From contig NZ_LMEA01000011.1 in assembly GCF_001425235.1 (NCBI RefSeq), positions 682,001 to 746,000 of the forward strand: a stretch of 64,000 bases of DNA. The letters run 5' to 3'. Source of the DNA: Devosia sp. Root413D1 (GTDB taxonomy: Bacteria > Pseudomonadota > Alphaproteobacteria > Rhizobiales > Devosiaceae). Below, piece by piece: positions 7,430 through 15,264 of this stretch. The first letter of the stretch is position 1. Each line of letters opens with the position of its first letter. The position numbers were made by a program, and so were the translations under genes. Below the pieces are notes generated by a model. It searched no databases. It was given only the letters and a program-made list of their open reading frames with translations, and had not been told where the DNA came from.

Positions 7430-8304
7430 TTCGACTTCTCCTTCTTGGGCGCGTCGGGCTCGGTGCCGGGGCTGGTGCGATAGTACCCCGTGATCATCGA
7501 GCGCAGCTCGTTGATCGGTCCCGCCAGCACCACCATGGCGATGTGCACCACGAAGAACAGCACCAGCAGCACCATGACGATGAAGTGGATGGTGCGCGCC
7601 GTCTGCCGCCCGCCGAACACTTCGACCAGCCATGGCCAGCCGGCATTCATCGTCGGCGACATGGCGAGCCCGGTGAGGATGATCAGCGGGAACAGGATGA
7701 AGAACACCCCGAAATAGGCGACTTTCTGCAGCGGCGAATAGGTTCGGCGATGGTGGAAGCGGAACCGGATATGCTCCCAGATGTCCCTTGGCAGCTCACG
7801 GAAATCGCGCGGCTTGAGGATCACGTCGCGCCACAGGTGCCCGTTGAAAAGGCTCGAGACCAGCCAGATGGCCAGCGCGCCGACGAGGATCCAGGCAAAG
7901 AAGAAATGCACCACCCGGCCGGTCGCGAGATCGCGGAACGACGGGATAGTGGCCCAGCCGGGGAAACCGACGAAGTTCGAGTTCCCCCTGAGCTCGCTCA
8001 TCCCGAGGACTCCAGTGGTATCGAACTTCTGCCCGAACACCGTGGTGAAGCCGCGCGGCCCGGCGTCGGTATTCTCCGCGCCGATCCTCAGGATCTCATT
8101 GTTGAACTCGAAGCCCGACTGGGCGCCGATATAGAGCGCCGGATGGGCGTTCCAGATCTGCAGGCCAGAGAGCAACAGGAAGAACATGGCGATCGCCCAC
8201 ACCCAATGGGTGACGCGGGTCAGGATCGCCTGCCGATAGATCAGCGGCCCCTTCGGCTTCGCCTCTCGTTCGACCTCAACTCTGTCGATTGCCTGATCGG
8301 TCAC
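7426..8304 (-). CDS. yedZ1: Di-haem cytochrome b membrane subunit (YedZ1-like)
   Basis: 292 residues with a GTG start at 8304 preceded by GGGGGA. Four to five hydrophobic segments include THWVWAIAMFFLLLSG, VVHFFFAWILVGALAIWLV and the HFIVMVLLVLFFVVHIAMV helix. The paired His residues in these helices suit b-haem ligation. It resembles the thiosulfate-reductase/Ni-hydrogenase cytochrome b family rather than classical YedZ, as does the YedZ1 subunit of chlorine-defence loci (family knowledge). It overlaps the reductase gene by four bases and should pass electrons from the quinone pool to it. Confidence 0.85.
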   Translation of the reverse strand: MTDQAIDRVEVEREAKPKGPLIYRQAILTRVTHWVWAIAMFFLLLSGLQIWNAHPALYIGAQSGFEFNNEILRIGAENTDAGPRGFTTVFGQKFDTTGVLGMSELRGNSNFVGFPGWATIPSFRDLATGRVVHFFFAWILVGALAIWLVSSLFNGHLWRDVILKPRDFRELPRDIWEHIRFRFHHRRTYSPLQKVAYFGVFFILFPLIILTGLAMSPTMNAGWPWLVEVFGGRQTARTIHFIVMVLLVLFFVVHIAMVVLAGPINELRSMITGYYRTSPGTEPDAPKKEKSK

Positions 8305-8329
8305 TTATTCCCCCGAAGGTTCCCGGCGT

Positions 8330-8369
8330 CGCTCCCCGCCTGCCCTTAGGAACGGCAGTTCGGGGAGCG
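8330..8369 (-). terminator. Hairpin between the Met-rich gene and cytochrome b gene
   Basis: CGCTCCCCG (8330-8338) pairs with CGGGGAGCG (8361-8369); a nested CTGCC/GGCAG stem lies inside. There is no T tract on the minus strand, so this may be an attenuator or an mRNA-processing structure that lowers expression of the reductase genes relative to the Met-rich gene. Confidence 0.5.
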
Positions 8370-8391
8370 ATTGCAGCTTATCACGGATAGT

Positions 8392-8733
8392 TTATTGCGC
8401 CGGAGCCATGGCGCCATCGGCCATGGGCGTGGCGGACACGGCGTCGCCGCTCATGGCATCGCCAGCCATCGGCGCCGTGTGGCAGGCCTTGCTCGCCTCG
8501 TCCTTCTTCATCGCATCGGCTTCCATGCCTGCCTTCTCGAGGCAGGCCTTCAGCATCGCTTCCGGAGTCATTGCCATGGGATCGGCAGCCATGGCGTCGC
8601 CGGACGCGGCAGCCATGGCGTCGCCTGCCATCGGTTCGGCAGCCATCGGCGTCGCCATGGCATCCTCGGCGGCGGCATGGCCCGCAAAACCCAGCGTCGC
8701 GGCGAGGGCAAGGGCGGAAAGAACGGCTTTCAT
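8392..8733 (-). CDS. mrpX: Periplasmic methionine-rich protein, MrpX-like
   Basis: 113 residues: a clear signal peptide (cleavage after about residue 22, AGHAAA-EDAM) and a mature part of about 91 residues holding 14 Met, mostly in DAM, TPM and APM units. Two Cys (KACLEK, KACHTA) occur in the centre. In Azospira, a Met-rich periplasmic peptide (MrpX) soaks up hypochlorite by Met oxidation and is restored by the adjacent YedY1 reductase. The same neighbours are here: reductase and cytochrome downstream, ECF sigma and NrsF divergent. A GTAACC-N16-CGAA promoter lies upstream. The protein also resembles pentapeptide MXXDX-type proteins, which may be the same thing. Confidence 0.78.
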   Translation of the reverse strand: MKAVLSALALAATLGFAGHAAAEDAMATPMAAEPMAGDAMAAASGDAMAADPMAMTPEAMLKACLEKAGMEADAMKKDEASKACHTAPMAGDAMSGDAVSATPMADGAMAPAQ

Positions 8734-8776
8734 CTAAAGTCTCCCGTTGGCCGCTCGTGCGGCGGTTACGGGAAGG

Positions 8777-8804
8777 AGTTCGCGGCCCAAACGCGCACGG
8801 TTAC
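8777..8804 (-). promoter_or_regulatory. Candidate ECF sigma promoter of the Met-rich gene
   Basis: On the minus strand GTAACC (8804-8799), 16 bases, then CGAACT (8782-8777). It has the same elements and spacing as the sigma factor's own promoter on the other strand, as expected if the sigma factor drives both. Confidence 0.65.
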
Positions 8805-8848
8805 CGCCGTCACGCGTTCGTGACAGCGCGACAGAGTGCGCGGCCGGG

Positions 8849-8877
8849 TGTAACCTTTCCGGCACCTCGGCCGAATT
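8849..8877 (+). promoter_or_regulatory. Candidate autoregulatory ECF promoter of the sigma gene
   Basis: TGTAACC (8849-8855), 16 bases, then CGAATT (8872-8877), ending 9 bases before the sigma start codon at 8887. It pairs with the divergent GTAACC-N16-CGAACT site at 8777-8804. The short distance implies a very short leader. Confidence 0.65.
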
Positions 8878-8886
8878 CAGGATTCA

Positions 8887-9444
8887 ATGAGCGTCACCTC
8901 GGACATGGAAGCGCGGCTTCGCGCGCTGATGCTGAAGGCGCTCGACGGCGATGCGAGCGCCTATCGCATGCTGCTCGAGGAATTGCGCCGCACCCTGCGG
9001 CCGTATTTCGCGCGCCGCCTAACCCCCGCGCTCGCCGCCAACAGCGACGACCTGGTGCAGGAAACCCTGATGGCCATCCACACGCGACGGCTGACCTATG
9101 ACCGCAACCAGCCGCTGACCGCCTGGGTGCACGCCATCGCGCGCTACAAGCTGATCGACCATTTCCGCCGCAGCAAGGTCCGCGCCACCGTGCCGCTGGA
9201 AGACGATGCGGCTTTGTTCGCCCGCGACGAAACCGGCGACGCCAGCGCCCGCATGGATGTCGATACGGTGCTCTCGAGCCTGCCCGCCCGCCGCGCCGAC
9301 CTGATCCGCCAGGTGCGGCTGGAGGGTGCCTCGATCGCCGAAGCCGCGGCGCGCAGCGGCATGTCGGAATCGGCAGTGAAGGTCTCGATCCACCGCGGGC
9401 TCAAATCGCTCGCCGACCGCTTTGGAGGGCGCTCCGATGAGTGA
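8887..9444 (+). CDS. sigF: ECF sigma factor, SigF-like
   Basis: 185 residues. Region 2 includes DDLVQETLMAIHTRR and PLTAWVHAIARYKLIDHFRR; region 4 includes SIAEAAARSGMSESAVKVSI, the -35-binding helix-turn-helix. This is the normal two-domain ECF layout. Its stop overlaps the start of an NrsF-type membrane protein, the usual anti-sigma partner of SigF in Caulobacter and Azospira. It should direct RNA polymerase to the GTAACC-N16-CGAA promoters on each side in response to reactive chlorine or related stress (inference from locus structure). Confidence 0.88.
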   Translation: MSVTSDMEARLRALMLKALDGDASAYRMLLEELRRTLRPYFARRLTPALAANSDDLVQETLMAIHTRRLTYDRNQPLTAWVHAIARYKLIDHFRRSKVRATVPLEDDAALFARDETGDASARMDVDTVLSSLPARRADLIRQVRLEGASIAEAAARSGMSESAVKVSIHRGLKSLADRFGGRSDE

Positions 9445-10075
9445 CGAGCTGCTCGACCGGCTGACCGCCGACCTGAAGCCGACCCCTCGTCGCGCCCTGC
9501 AGGTCCGCCTGTTCGGCTGGGCCGGCCTCGGCATCGTGCTGTCGGCGATCATCATGCTCGCCTGGCTGGGCCCCAGGTCCGACATGATGGAAGCGCCCGG
9601 CAGCATGATGTTCTGGACCAAGTTCGCCTATACGGCGGGCTTTGCCATTATCGGCGGCATCGCCGCGCTCAACCTGGCGCGACCGGGCGGCACACTGCGC
9701 CGGCAGGTGATCGGCCTCGCCATTCTCGTGCTGCTGGTCGGCGCCGGCGGCCTGTTGCAACTGGTGCTGATGGGCCCCGACCAGATGGGCCGCCTGGTGA
9801 TGGGCAACACCGCTTTGCGCTGCCCGTTCTACATCGTCGCGCTCGCGGCCCCGATCTATGCCGCGGTCATCCTCGCCATGCGCCGCGCCGCGCCGACCAA
9901 CCCGACCCTCGCCGGCTTCGCCGCCGGGCTGTTCGCCGGCGGCGCCGGCGTCTGGGTCTACGCCTTCCACTGCACCGAAAGCGGCATGCCCTTCATCGCC
10001 ATCTGGTACACCGCAGGTGTGCTCGCCACGGCGATCATCGGGGCATTGATCGGCCGCTTTGCGCTGCGGTGGTAG
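9437..10075 (+). CDS. nrsF: NrsF family anti-sigma factor (DUF1109)
   Basis: 212 residues with about six membrane helices after a short cytoplasmic start (MSDELLDRLTADLKP). The DUF1109 features are present: MFWTKFAYTAGF, a Cys in TALRCPFYIVALAAP and a second Cys in the YAFHCTES segment. In Caulobacter, NrsF holds SigF inactive at the membrane and two Cys are needed for signalling; the two Cys here are good candidates. The ATG at 9437 lies within the sigma gene (8-base overlap) with GGAGG 8 bases upstream, so translation is coupled. Confidence 0.85.
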   Translation: MSDELLDRLTADLKPTPRRALQVRLFGWAGLGIVLSAIIMLAWLGPRSDMMEAPGSMMFWTKFAYTAGFAIIGGIAALNLARPGGTLRRQVIGLAILVLLVGAGGLLQLVLMGPDQMGRLVMGNTALRCPFYIVALAAPIYAAVILAMRRAAPTNPTLAGFAAGLFAGGAGVWVYAFHCTESGMPFIAIWYTAGVLATAIIGALIGRFALRW

Positions 10076-10102
10076 GGACTACCGTTCGCCGGCCTCTATG
10101 TA

Positions 10103-10129
10103 ATCCTCCCCCGCCACGCGGGGGAGGAT
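10103..10129. terminator. Strong hairpin between convergent genes
   Basis: ATCCTCCCCCGC pairs with GCGGGGGAGGAT around a CAC loop (12 bp). It lies between the nrsF and ThuA-like genes and could stop both transcripts, although no T tract follows. Confidence 0.6.
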
Positions 10130-10152
10130 CACTGAGAGTGCGGTGCTATCCC

Positions 10153-10806
10153 CTAAGCCTCAGCCCGCGCCGCCCAGTTGATACCCCGGCGAAGAATCGT
10201 CGCCATCTGCGGGTTCTCGAACTCCTTGGCCTGGTGGCCGAGCGTCGAGTGGAACACCTTGCCGGCGCCGTAGAGCCGCTTCCACACCACTGGCATTACC
10301 ACGCCCTTGGTCCAGGCCGCGTGCTGGCCGGAAAAGGTCGTGGTCGCCAGCACTTCGACCGAGGGGTCCATGTGCATGTAATACTGCTCGGAGGTGTAGG
10401 GGAACGAGGCGGGGATCCCCTGCATGATCGGGTCTTCGGGCTTCGTTACATCCACCGTGTAGTCGATGATGTTGCCCGGGTGCGCCACCCACTGCCCGCC
10501 GACCACGAACTGGTAATCGACCGCGTCGCGAAACGCATCGCTCATCCCGCCATGGTGGCCGGCAAGGCCAACGCCGCCTTCGATGGCCTTGACCAGATTC
10601 GCCAGCGGTTCCTTCTCGATCTTGCTCATCGTGTAGATCGGAATGATCAGGCTGAGCTCGTGGATTGCCGGATCGGCGAACACCTGGAGGTCGGTTTCGA
10701 CCCGCACCGAATAGCCGTCTTCATGCAGCCAGCGCCGGTAGATTGCCGCGCATTCCTCGGGGTCGTGCCCGTTCCACCCACCCCAGACGATCAAGGCACT
10801 GCGCAT
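10153..10806 (-). CDS. ThuA-like domain protein
   Basis: 217 residues of the class-I glutamine amidotransferase-like ThuA fold: MRSALIVWGGWNGHDPEE at the start, GGVGLAGHHGGMSDAFRD in the middle, and GAGKVFHSTLGHQAKEF near the end. ThuA-type proteins act in sugar catabolism (formation of 3-keto-disaccharides) in rhizobia; other members are uncharacterised. This one is not in the thu operon and is only distantly similar to the ThuA encoded at 17484-18254. AGGAG lies 6 bases before the ATG. A terminator-like hairpin with a T tract sits in its leader just before that site, which suggests conditional expression. Confidence 0.8.
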   Translation of the reverse strand: MRSALIVWGGWNGHDPEECAAIYRRWLHEDGYSVRVETDLQVFADPAIHELSLIIPIYTMSKIEKEPLANLVKAIEGGVGLAGHHGGMSDAFRDAVDYQFVVGGQWVAHPGNIIDYTVDVTKPEDPIMQGIPASFPYTSEQYYMHMDPSVEVLATTTFSGQHAAWTKGVVMPVVWKRLYGAGKVFHSTLGHQAKEFENPQMATILRRGINWAARAEA

Positions 10807-10817
10807 AGTCGACTCCT

Positions 10818-10865
10818 AAAAAAACGTGATCGGGAAAAGCTGCTGACTTCTCCGGTCCGATCACG
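10818..10865 (-). promoter_or_regulatory. Terminator-like hairpin in the leader of the ThuA-like gene
   Basis: Read on the minus strand: CGTGATCGG, 23 bases, CCGATCACG, then seven T, then AGGAG and the start codon at 10806. This is a textbook intrinsic terminator placed upstream of, rather than after, a gene. The nearest gene upstream is divergent, so there is no other minus-strand gene for it to terminate. It may be an attenuator, or the end of a short leader RNA. Confidence 0.6.
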
Positions 10866-11094
10866 CGGTAACCGGCGATCGAAAGCGGGCGGAGAGTAAC
10901 CGAACCGGCCGCTCATGGAAGCCCAAAAGCGTCGCTCCACGCCCTTCCGCTCCCGTCCGTTCTATAGTTAACTTGCGCTTCCACTGGGGTTGCGGATGAC
11001 GGCCAGCGGCATGCCCGATGCTTGTTACACCGACGTTGCAATGCAGTGCGAGAAGAGTCCGGACCAACCGGATTCCACGCAAAGGAACAGGGAT

Positions 11095-12882
11095 ATGAAG
11101 AAGCTGTTGTTCGGCGCCGCGGCGCTGGCGCTATCGGCCGGATTCACCGGCGCGGCGCAGGCCGAGTTCTCGCTCAAAATCCTCCACATCAATGATTTCC
11201 ACTCGCGCTTCGAATCCATCACCGGCACCGACTCGACCTGTAACGCTGAGGGCGAAACCAAGGGCGAGTGCTTCGGCGGCATTGCGCGCCTGAAGACCGC
11301 CATCGACGCTGAGCGCGCCAAGGCCACGGCGGCAGGCGAGAACAGCGTGCTGTTCTCGGCCGGCGACGAGTTCCAGGGCTCGCTGTTCTACACCCAGTAC
11401 AAGTCCGAGATCGTCGCCGACTTCATGAACGACATGGGCTTCGACGTGGTCGCCACCGGCAACCACGAGTTCGACGATGGCCCGGCCGAGTTCGCCAAGT
11501 TCATCGCTTCGGCCAAGTTCCCCATCATCGGCGGCAACTTCGACACCACCAAGGACGCCGACCTCAAGGGCCTGCCCAAGGGCGTGATCGTCCTCAATAT
11601 CGGCGGTGAGAAGGTTGGCGTCATCGGCGCCACCACCGAAGATACCCCCGATATCGCCTCGCCCGGCCCGAACGTCGCGTTCGAGAGCGTCACCGAATAT
11701 GTGAAGGGCGCCGTCGGCGCGCTGGAAGCGGCCGGGATCAACAAGATCATCGTCGTCAGCCATATCGGCTACAATGTCGATCAGGACCTGGCCAAGGACG
11801 TCTCCGGCATCGACGTGATCGTCGGCGGCCACACCCACACCTTCCTCGGCACCGGCGAAGGCGAAGCCGGCCCCTACCCCACCCTGGTGAAGAACCCCGA
11901 CGGCGTCGACGTGCCGATCGTCCAGGCCGGCCAGTACGGCAAGGTGCTGGGCGACCTGAAGGTCACCTGGGACGATGCCGGCAAGGTCATCTCCGCCACT
12001 GGCGCGCCGATCCTGCTCGATGCTTCGGTGACCCCCGACCAGGGCTTCCTCGATCGCGTCGCCGAACTCGGCAAGCCGCTCGAGGCGCTGAAGGCCGAAG
12101 TCATCGGCAACGCCACCGAGCTTATCCAGGGCGACCGCAATGTCTGCCGCGTCATGGAATGCTCGATGGGCAACCTCGTCGCCGATGCCCAGCTCGACCG
12201 CGTCGCCGACCAGGGCGTCAGCATTTCGATCGCCAACTCGGGTGGCCTGCGAGCGTCGATCGATGCCGGCGAGATCACCATGGGTGAAGTGCTGACGGTG
12301 CTGCCGTTCTCCAACACCCTCGCCACCTTCCAGCTTACCGGCGCCGACCTCGTCGCCTCGCTGGAAAACGGCGTGAGCCAGATCGAGGAAGTCGCCGGCC
12401 GCTTCCCGCAGGTCGCCGGCCTCAAGTACACCTTCGACAAGTCCAAGCCCGCCGGCTCGCGCATCTCCGACGTGCTGGTCAAGGATGGTGATAACTGGGT
12501 GCCGATCGACCCGGCCAAGACTTATGGCCTCGTCACCAACAACTATGTGCGCGGCGGCGGCGACGGCTACGAGCTGTTCGGCACCAAGGCGGTGAATGCC
12601 TACGACTTCGGCCCGCCGCTCGAGAAGGTGGTCGCCGACTACATCGCCAAGTTGGGCGGCGACTACACCCCCTACACCGACGGCCGCATCACCGACGCTT
12701 CGCCCGCTGAGGCTCCGGCGGCTGAACCTGCGCCGGCCGAGGCTCCCGCGGCTGAAGCGCCGGCGGCTGCGCCCGCCACAACCGAGGCTCCGGCAGCGGC
12801 ACCTGCCGAGACTCCGGCTATGGAAGCCCCAGCGATGGAGGCTCCCGCAATGGCGCCAGCTACGGAAACGCCGAAGCCGTAA
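11095..12882 (+). CDS. Secreted bifunctional metallophosphatase / 5'-nucleotidase (UshA-like)
   Basis: 595 residues from the ATG that gives a clean signal peptide (MKKLLFGAAALALSAGFTG, AQA cleavage); AAGGAACAGG lies before it. The N-terminal calcineurin-like domain shows the metal motifs ILHINDFHSRFE, SAGDEFQGS, TGNHEFDDG, VVSHIGYN and VGGHTHTFL. The C-terminal 5'-nucleotidase domain has NSGGLRASIDAGEI and the substrate loop NYVRGGGDGYELFG. A tail of about 60 residues is almost only Ala, Pro, Glu, Met and Thr and is probably a flexible linker. It should hydrolyse nucleotides in the periplasm for phosphate and nucleoside salvage. Confidence 0.9.
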   Translation: MKKLLFGAAALALSAGFTGAAQAEFSLKILHINDFHSRFESITGTDSTCNAEGETKGECFGGIARLKTAIDAERAKATAAGENSVLFSAGDEFQGSLFYTQYKSEIVADFMNDMGFDVVATGNHEFDDGPAEFAKFIASAKFPIIGGNFDTTKDADLKGLPKGVIVLNIGGEKVGVIGATTEDTPDIASPGPNVAFESVTEYVKGAVGALEAAGINKIIVVSHIGYNVDQDLAKDVSGIDVIVGGHTHTFLGTGEGEAGPYPTLVKNPDGVDVPIVQAGQYGKVLGDLKVTWDDAGKVISATGAPILLDASVTPDQGFLDRVAELGKPLEALKAEVIGNATELIQGDRNVCRVMECSMGNLVADAQLDRVADQGVSISIANSGGLRASIDAGEITMGEVLTVLPFSNTLATFQLTGADLVASLENGVSQIEEVAGRFPQVAGLKYTFDKSKPAGSRISDVLVKDGDNWVPIDPAKTYGLVTNNYVRGGGDGYELFGTKAVNAYDFGPPLEKVVADYIAKLGGDYTPYTDGRITDASPAEAPAAEPAPAEAPAAEAPAAAPATTEAPAAAPAETPAMEAPAMEAPAMAPATETPKP

Positions 12883-12893
12883 GCACCAAAACG

Positions 12894-12942
12894 TGCAGTC
12901 GGCGCTCCCTCTCCCGCTTGCGGGGGAGGGATCCCGACTGCA
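12894..12942. terminator. Long hairpin between convergent genes
   Basis: TGCAGTCGG pairs with CCGACTGCA, enclosing a second stem of CCCTCTCCCGC/GCGGGGGAGGG type. It lies between the 5'-nucleotidase and GNAT genes. Confidence 0.6.
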
Positions 12943-12967
12943 GCATGCGGGCTAGGCGGGAAACGAC

Positions 12968-13483
12968 CTACCGCTGGAACAACACCACCTTGTCGTCGCC
13001 ATAAATTGTCCGCGCGAACTCCTTGAAACCCAGGCGCCCGGCGACCCGCATCGAGGCGAGGTTGTCGACATTGATCAGGCAGGTCATGCGGCGGCCAGGG
13101 AAGGTCGTCTCGGCCCAGCCGATCGCCGCCTGCATCGCCTCGGTGGCATAGCCCCAGCCCTGCGCCGAAGGCATCAGCGCCCAGCCGGCTTCGAGCGTCC
13201 CCTCGAGCGGTGGCTCGATGATGCGACGTGCTTCGTGAAAGCCCGCCTCGCCGACCAGGTGGCCGGATTCCTTCTCGAATGTCGCGAAAAAGCCGAAACC
13301 GAGATGCTGCCAGCCCCCCGCCCGGGTCAGGAAGCGCTGCCAGCTCTGCTCGCGGGAAAACACCCGGCCGCCGATGAAATGCACCACGTCGGGGTCGGCC
13401 CACATGGCGGCGAAGGCGTCGAAGTCGGCGGGCGTATAAGCGCGAAGGATCAGCCGCTCGGTTTCGATTGTTGGAATGTCCAT
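12968..13483 (-). CDS. GNAT family N-acetyltransferase (RimJ/RimL type)
   Basis: 171 residues. It starts with the typical IETERLILRAYTPADFDAFA and has the acetyl-CoA loop region around GWALMPSAQGWGYATEAMQA, followed by NLASMRVAGRLGFKEFAR. These proteins transfer an acetyl group from acetyl-CoA to an N-terminus or small amine; the acceptor cannot be inferred. It starts 4 bases after the stop of the GlsB-like gene, so the two are probably co-transcribed. Confidence 0.88.
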   Translation of the reverse strand: MDIPTIETERLILRAYTPADFDAFAAMWADPDVVHFIGGRVFSREQSWQRFLTRAGGWQHLGFGFFATFEKESGHLVGEAGFHEARRIIEPPLEGTLEAGWALMPSAQGWGYATEAMQAAIGWAETTFPGRRMTCLINVDNLASMRVAGRLGFKEFARTIYGDDKVVLFQR

Positions 13484-13487
13484 GGCG

Positions 13488-13739
13488 TCAGCGCGGGTTG
13501 GCCAGCTGCCGCCAGATCAGCAGCACGATGATCGAGCCGACAATGGCGCCGAAAAAACCGGCCGGCTCGCCCGACTGGTACCAGCCAATCGCGTGCCCCA
13601 GCCAGGTCGCCAGCAACGCCCCGACAATGCCCAGCACCGTGGTCAGGATGAAGCCGCGCGGCTTGGGATCCCCCGGGGTGATCAGCTTGGCGATGACCCC
13701 GGTAATGAACCCAATGATGATGGCGCCCAAAATGCCCAT
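13488..13739 (-). CDS. GlsB/YeaQ/YmgE family stress membrane protein
   Basis: 83 residues, three hydrophobic helices: MGILGAIIIGFITGVIAKLI, ILTTVLGIVGALLATWLG and FFGAIVGSIIVLLIW. The PGDPKPRGF loop and overall pattern match the small transglycosylase-associated (GlsB/YeaQ) family, which is induced by general stress in many bacteria, though its mechanism is unknown. The start at 13739 gives the family's normal length. Confidence 0.85.
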   Translation of the reverse strand: MGILGAIIIGFITGVIAKLITPGDPKPRGFILTTVLGIVGALLATWLGHAIGWYQSGEPAGFFGAIVGSIIVLLIWRQLANPR

Positions 13740-13864
13740 AAGCCCCTCCGATTCCTCGCGAACATAAATGGACCCGAGGCGGTTGGGTTGCAATGGGCGG
13801 GGGGCGGACACGATAGGCCGGTGGCTGTGGACCCCCACCCCTGTCCCCTCCCCCTACACTCGGT

Positions 13865-14007
13865 CGTCATCCCGGCGAACGCCGGGACCCAGTGCGCCGA
13901 CACTTCCGCTCGCACCGGACACCCCGAACCATCTCAGATGGACCGGCGACGATCCGCGCCCAGACCGGCCCTCAGAGCAGTGGGTCCCGGCGTTCGCCGG
14001 GATGACG
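13865..14007. repeat. Divergent family A-type inverted repeat
   Basis: Arms CGTCATCCCGGCGAACGCCG and its reverse complement near 13988-14007, with a loop of about 100 bases. It is related to the TGTCATCCCAGCG elements but with CCGGCG in the inner palindrome. The gap 13740-14042 otherwise holds only the upstream region of the GlsB-like gene. Confidence 0.75.
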
Positions 14008-14042
14008 GCCGGTGGGTGAGAGGGGCGGAGAGACCCACCGGC

Positions 14043-14969
14043 CTACGGTCCCCACTCCCGCCAGGCCTCGTCCCGCTGCTCGCCGAAGAACCGCAGCACC
14101 TCCAGCAGCATGCCGATCGGCCGCTCGCCCCAGGAGTAATCCGGCACCGGCCTGCCCCGCAGCTGATGCAGCGCAATCTGCAGGTGCCGCCAGACGATGC
14201 GCGGCCGCAGCCCGTCGTCGATCAGCCCGGTTTCTCCGTAGCCCTCGAGCATTGCCGGCACCGCCCGCAGCGGCACGCCGGCAAAGTCACGCGCTACGTC
14301 GCCCCACTCGCAAGCGCCCCAATCGAGCACCGCCACATAGTCGAGGCTGTCGGCGCCAACCATCACGTTGCTCGCCTGGCTGTCGCCATGCAGGAAGCGC
14401 GCCTCGCCCGGCGCCTCCGCATAGGGCGCCAGCCGATCCAGCCAGCGCGTCAGCCAGTCCGCCTCCGCCACCCCGAAATAGCCGGCCCGCGCAATCTCGG
14501 CGGGCAGCGGGCGCGGGTCGGTCTTGTCGTCCCAGCTCAGCAGTTCCGTCGCTGCTGAGGGCTCCACCCCGGCATGAAGGCGCGCCAGGTCGCGCCCCAG
14601 CTCGCGCCAGGTGGCAGCAACCAGCGCCGGGTCGGCCACGCTACGCTCCAGCACCCGGCCTTCGACCCGCTCATAGATGCCGTAGGCCACCGGCAGGATC
14701 GTCCGCGTCGCATCGGACACCAGCAGAGCCGGCGTCCGCACCCCGGCCGCTCGCGCCAGCGGCACCGCGATCGCCTCGTTCAACGCCGTGCCTTCGAACC
14801 GCTGATGCTGGCGCGGCACGCGCAGCACATGCCGGTCGCCCAGCGCATAGATGGCGTTGAAAATTCCGACCTGCGCCATCGGCGCCACCGAGCCGGCGGC
14901 AATGCCGTGCTGCGCCGCAATGGCGTGCAGCATCTCGTCGGAGACAACAGGAAACTCCGGCAGCGCCAC
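14043..14969 (-). CDS. Aminoglycoside phosphotransferase (APH)-fold kinase
   Basis: 308 residues. The catalytic loop is FLHGDSQASNVMV (HGDxxxxN) and the metal site follows in VLDWGACEWGD. N-terminal lobe features (GIFNAIYALGDRHVLRVPRQ) are present. APH-fold enzymes phosphorylate small hydroxyl compounds such as sugars, choline, antibiotics or macrolides. Nothing here indicates a drug-resistance role, and there is no mobile context. It is a single gene flanked by repeats. Confidence 0.85.
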   Translation of the reverse strand: MALPEFPVVSDEMLHAIAAQHGIAAGSVAPMAQVGIFNAIYALGDRHVLRVPRQHQRFEGTALNEAIAVPLARAAGVRTPALLVSDATRTILPVAYGIYERVEGRVLERSVADPALVAATWRELGRDLARLHAGVEPSAATELLSWDDKTDPRPLPAEIARAGYFGVAEADWLTRWLDRLAPYAEAPGEARFLHGDSQASNVMVGADSLDYVAVLDWGACEWGDVARDFAGVPLRAVPAMLEGYGETGLIDDGLRPRIVWRHLQIALHQLRGRPVPDYSWGERPIGMLLEVLRFFGEQRDEAWREWGP

Positions 14970-15089
14970 GCTCTCTCCCCCGCGATTAGCCGCCTGACGT
15001 TACACGCCGCCCCACAAAAGCAAAGGGAGCCACGCCCCGCGGCGCAGCTCCCTGCTCAGAGACCGTGAGGACGGGGCGGTGCGGAAAAG

Positions 15090-15226
15090 AGGACCCCCAC
15101 CCCTGTCCCCTCCCCCCGCAAGGGGGGAGGAGACGCCCAAACCGGCGTCAGTGTTTTGGTCTCCCTCCCCTCGGGGCGACCTCTTGTCGTCCCCCTTGCG
15201 GGGAGGGGACAGGGGTGGGGGTCCTT
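15090..15226. repeat. Inverted repeat with CCCACCCCTGTCCCCTCC arms
   Basis: GACCCCCACCCCTGTCCCCT near 15090 is matched by AGGGGACAGGGGTGGGGGTC near 15205-15226, with CCTCCCC stems inside. It lies between the APH-type gene and the end of the thu operon. The arm motif CCCACCCCTGTCCCCTCC also occurs once near 13840. Confidence 0.7.
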
Positions 15227-15264
15227 TCCGGCACCGACCTGTCGAATGATATGCCGCGCAAACC

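Noticed and set aside
10867-10894. GTAACC-N16-CGGAG as a third site for the ECF sigma factor
   Set aside because: The -10 does not keep CGAA, and it lies about 200 bases before the 5'-nucleotidase gene; too weak.
10990-11094. Upstream extension of the 5'-nucleotidase frame
   Set aside because: The later ATG at 11095 gives a clean signal peptide and follows a ribosome-binding sequence.
14043-14969. Antibiotic resistance gene
   Set aside because: The APH fold alone does not show aminoglycoside specificity, and there is no mobile or resistance context.
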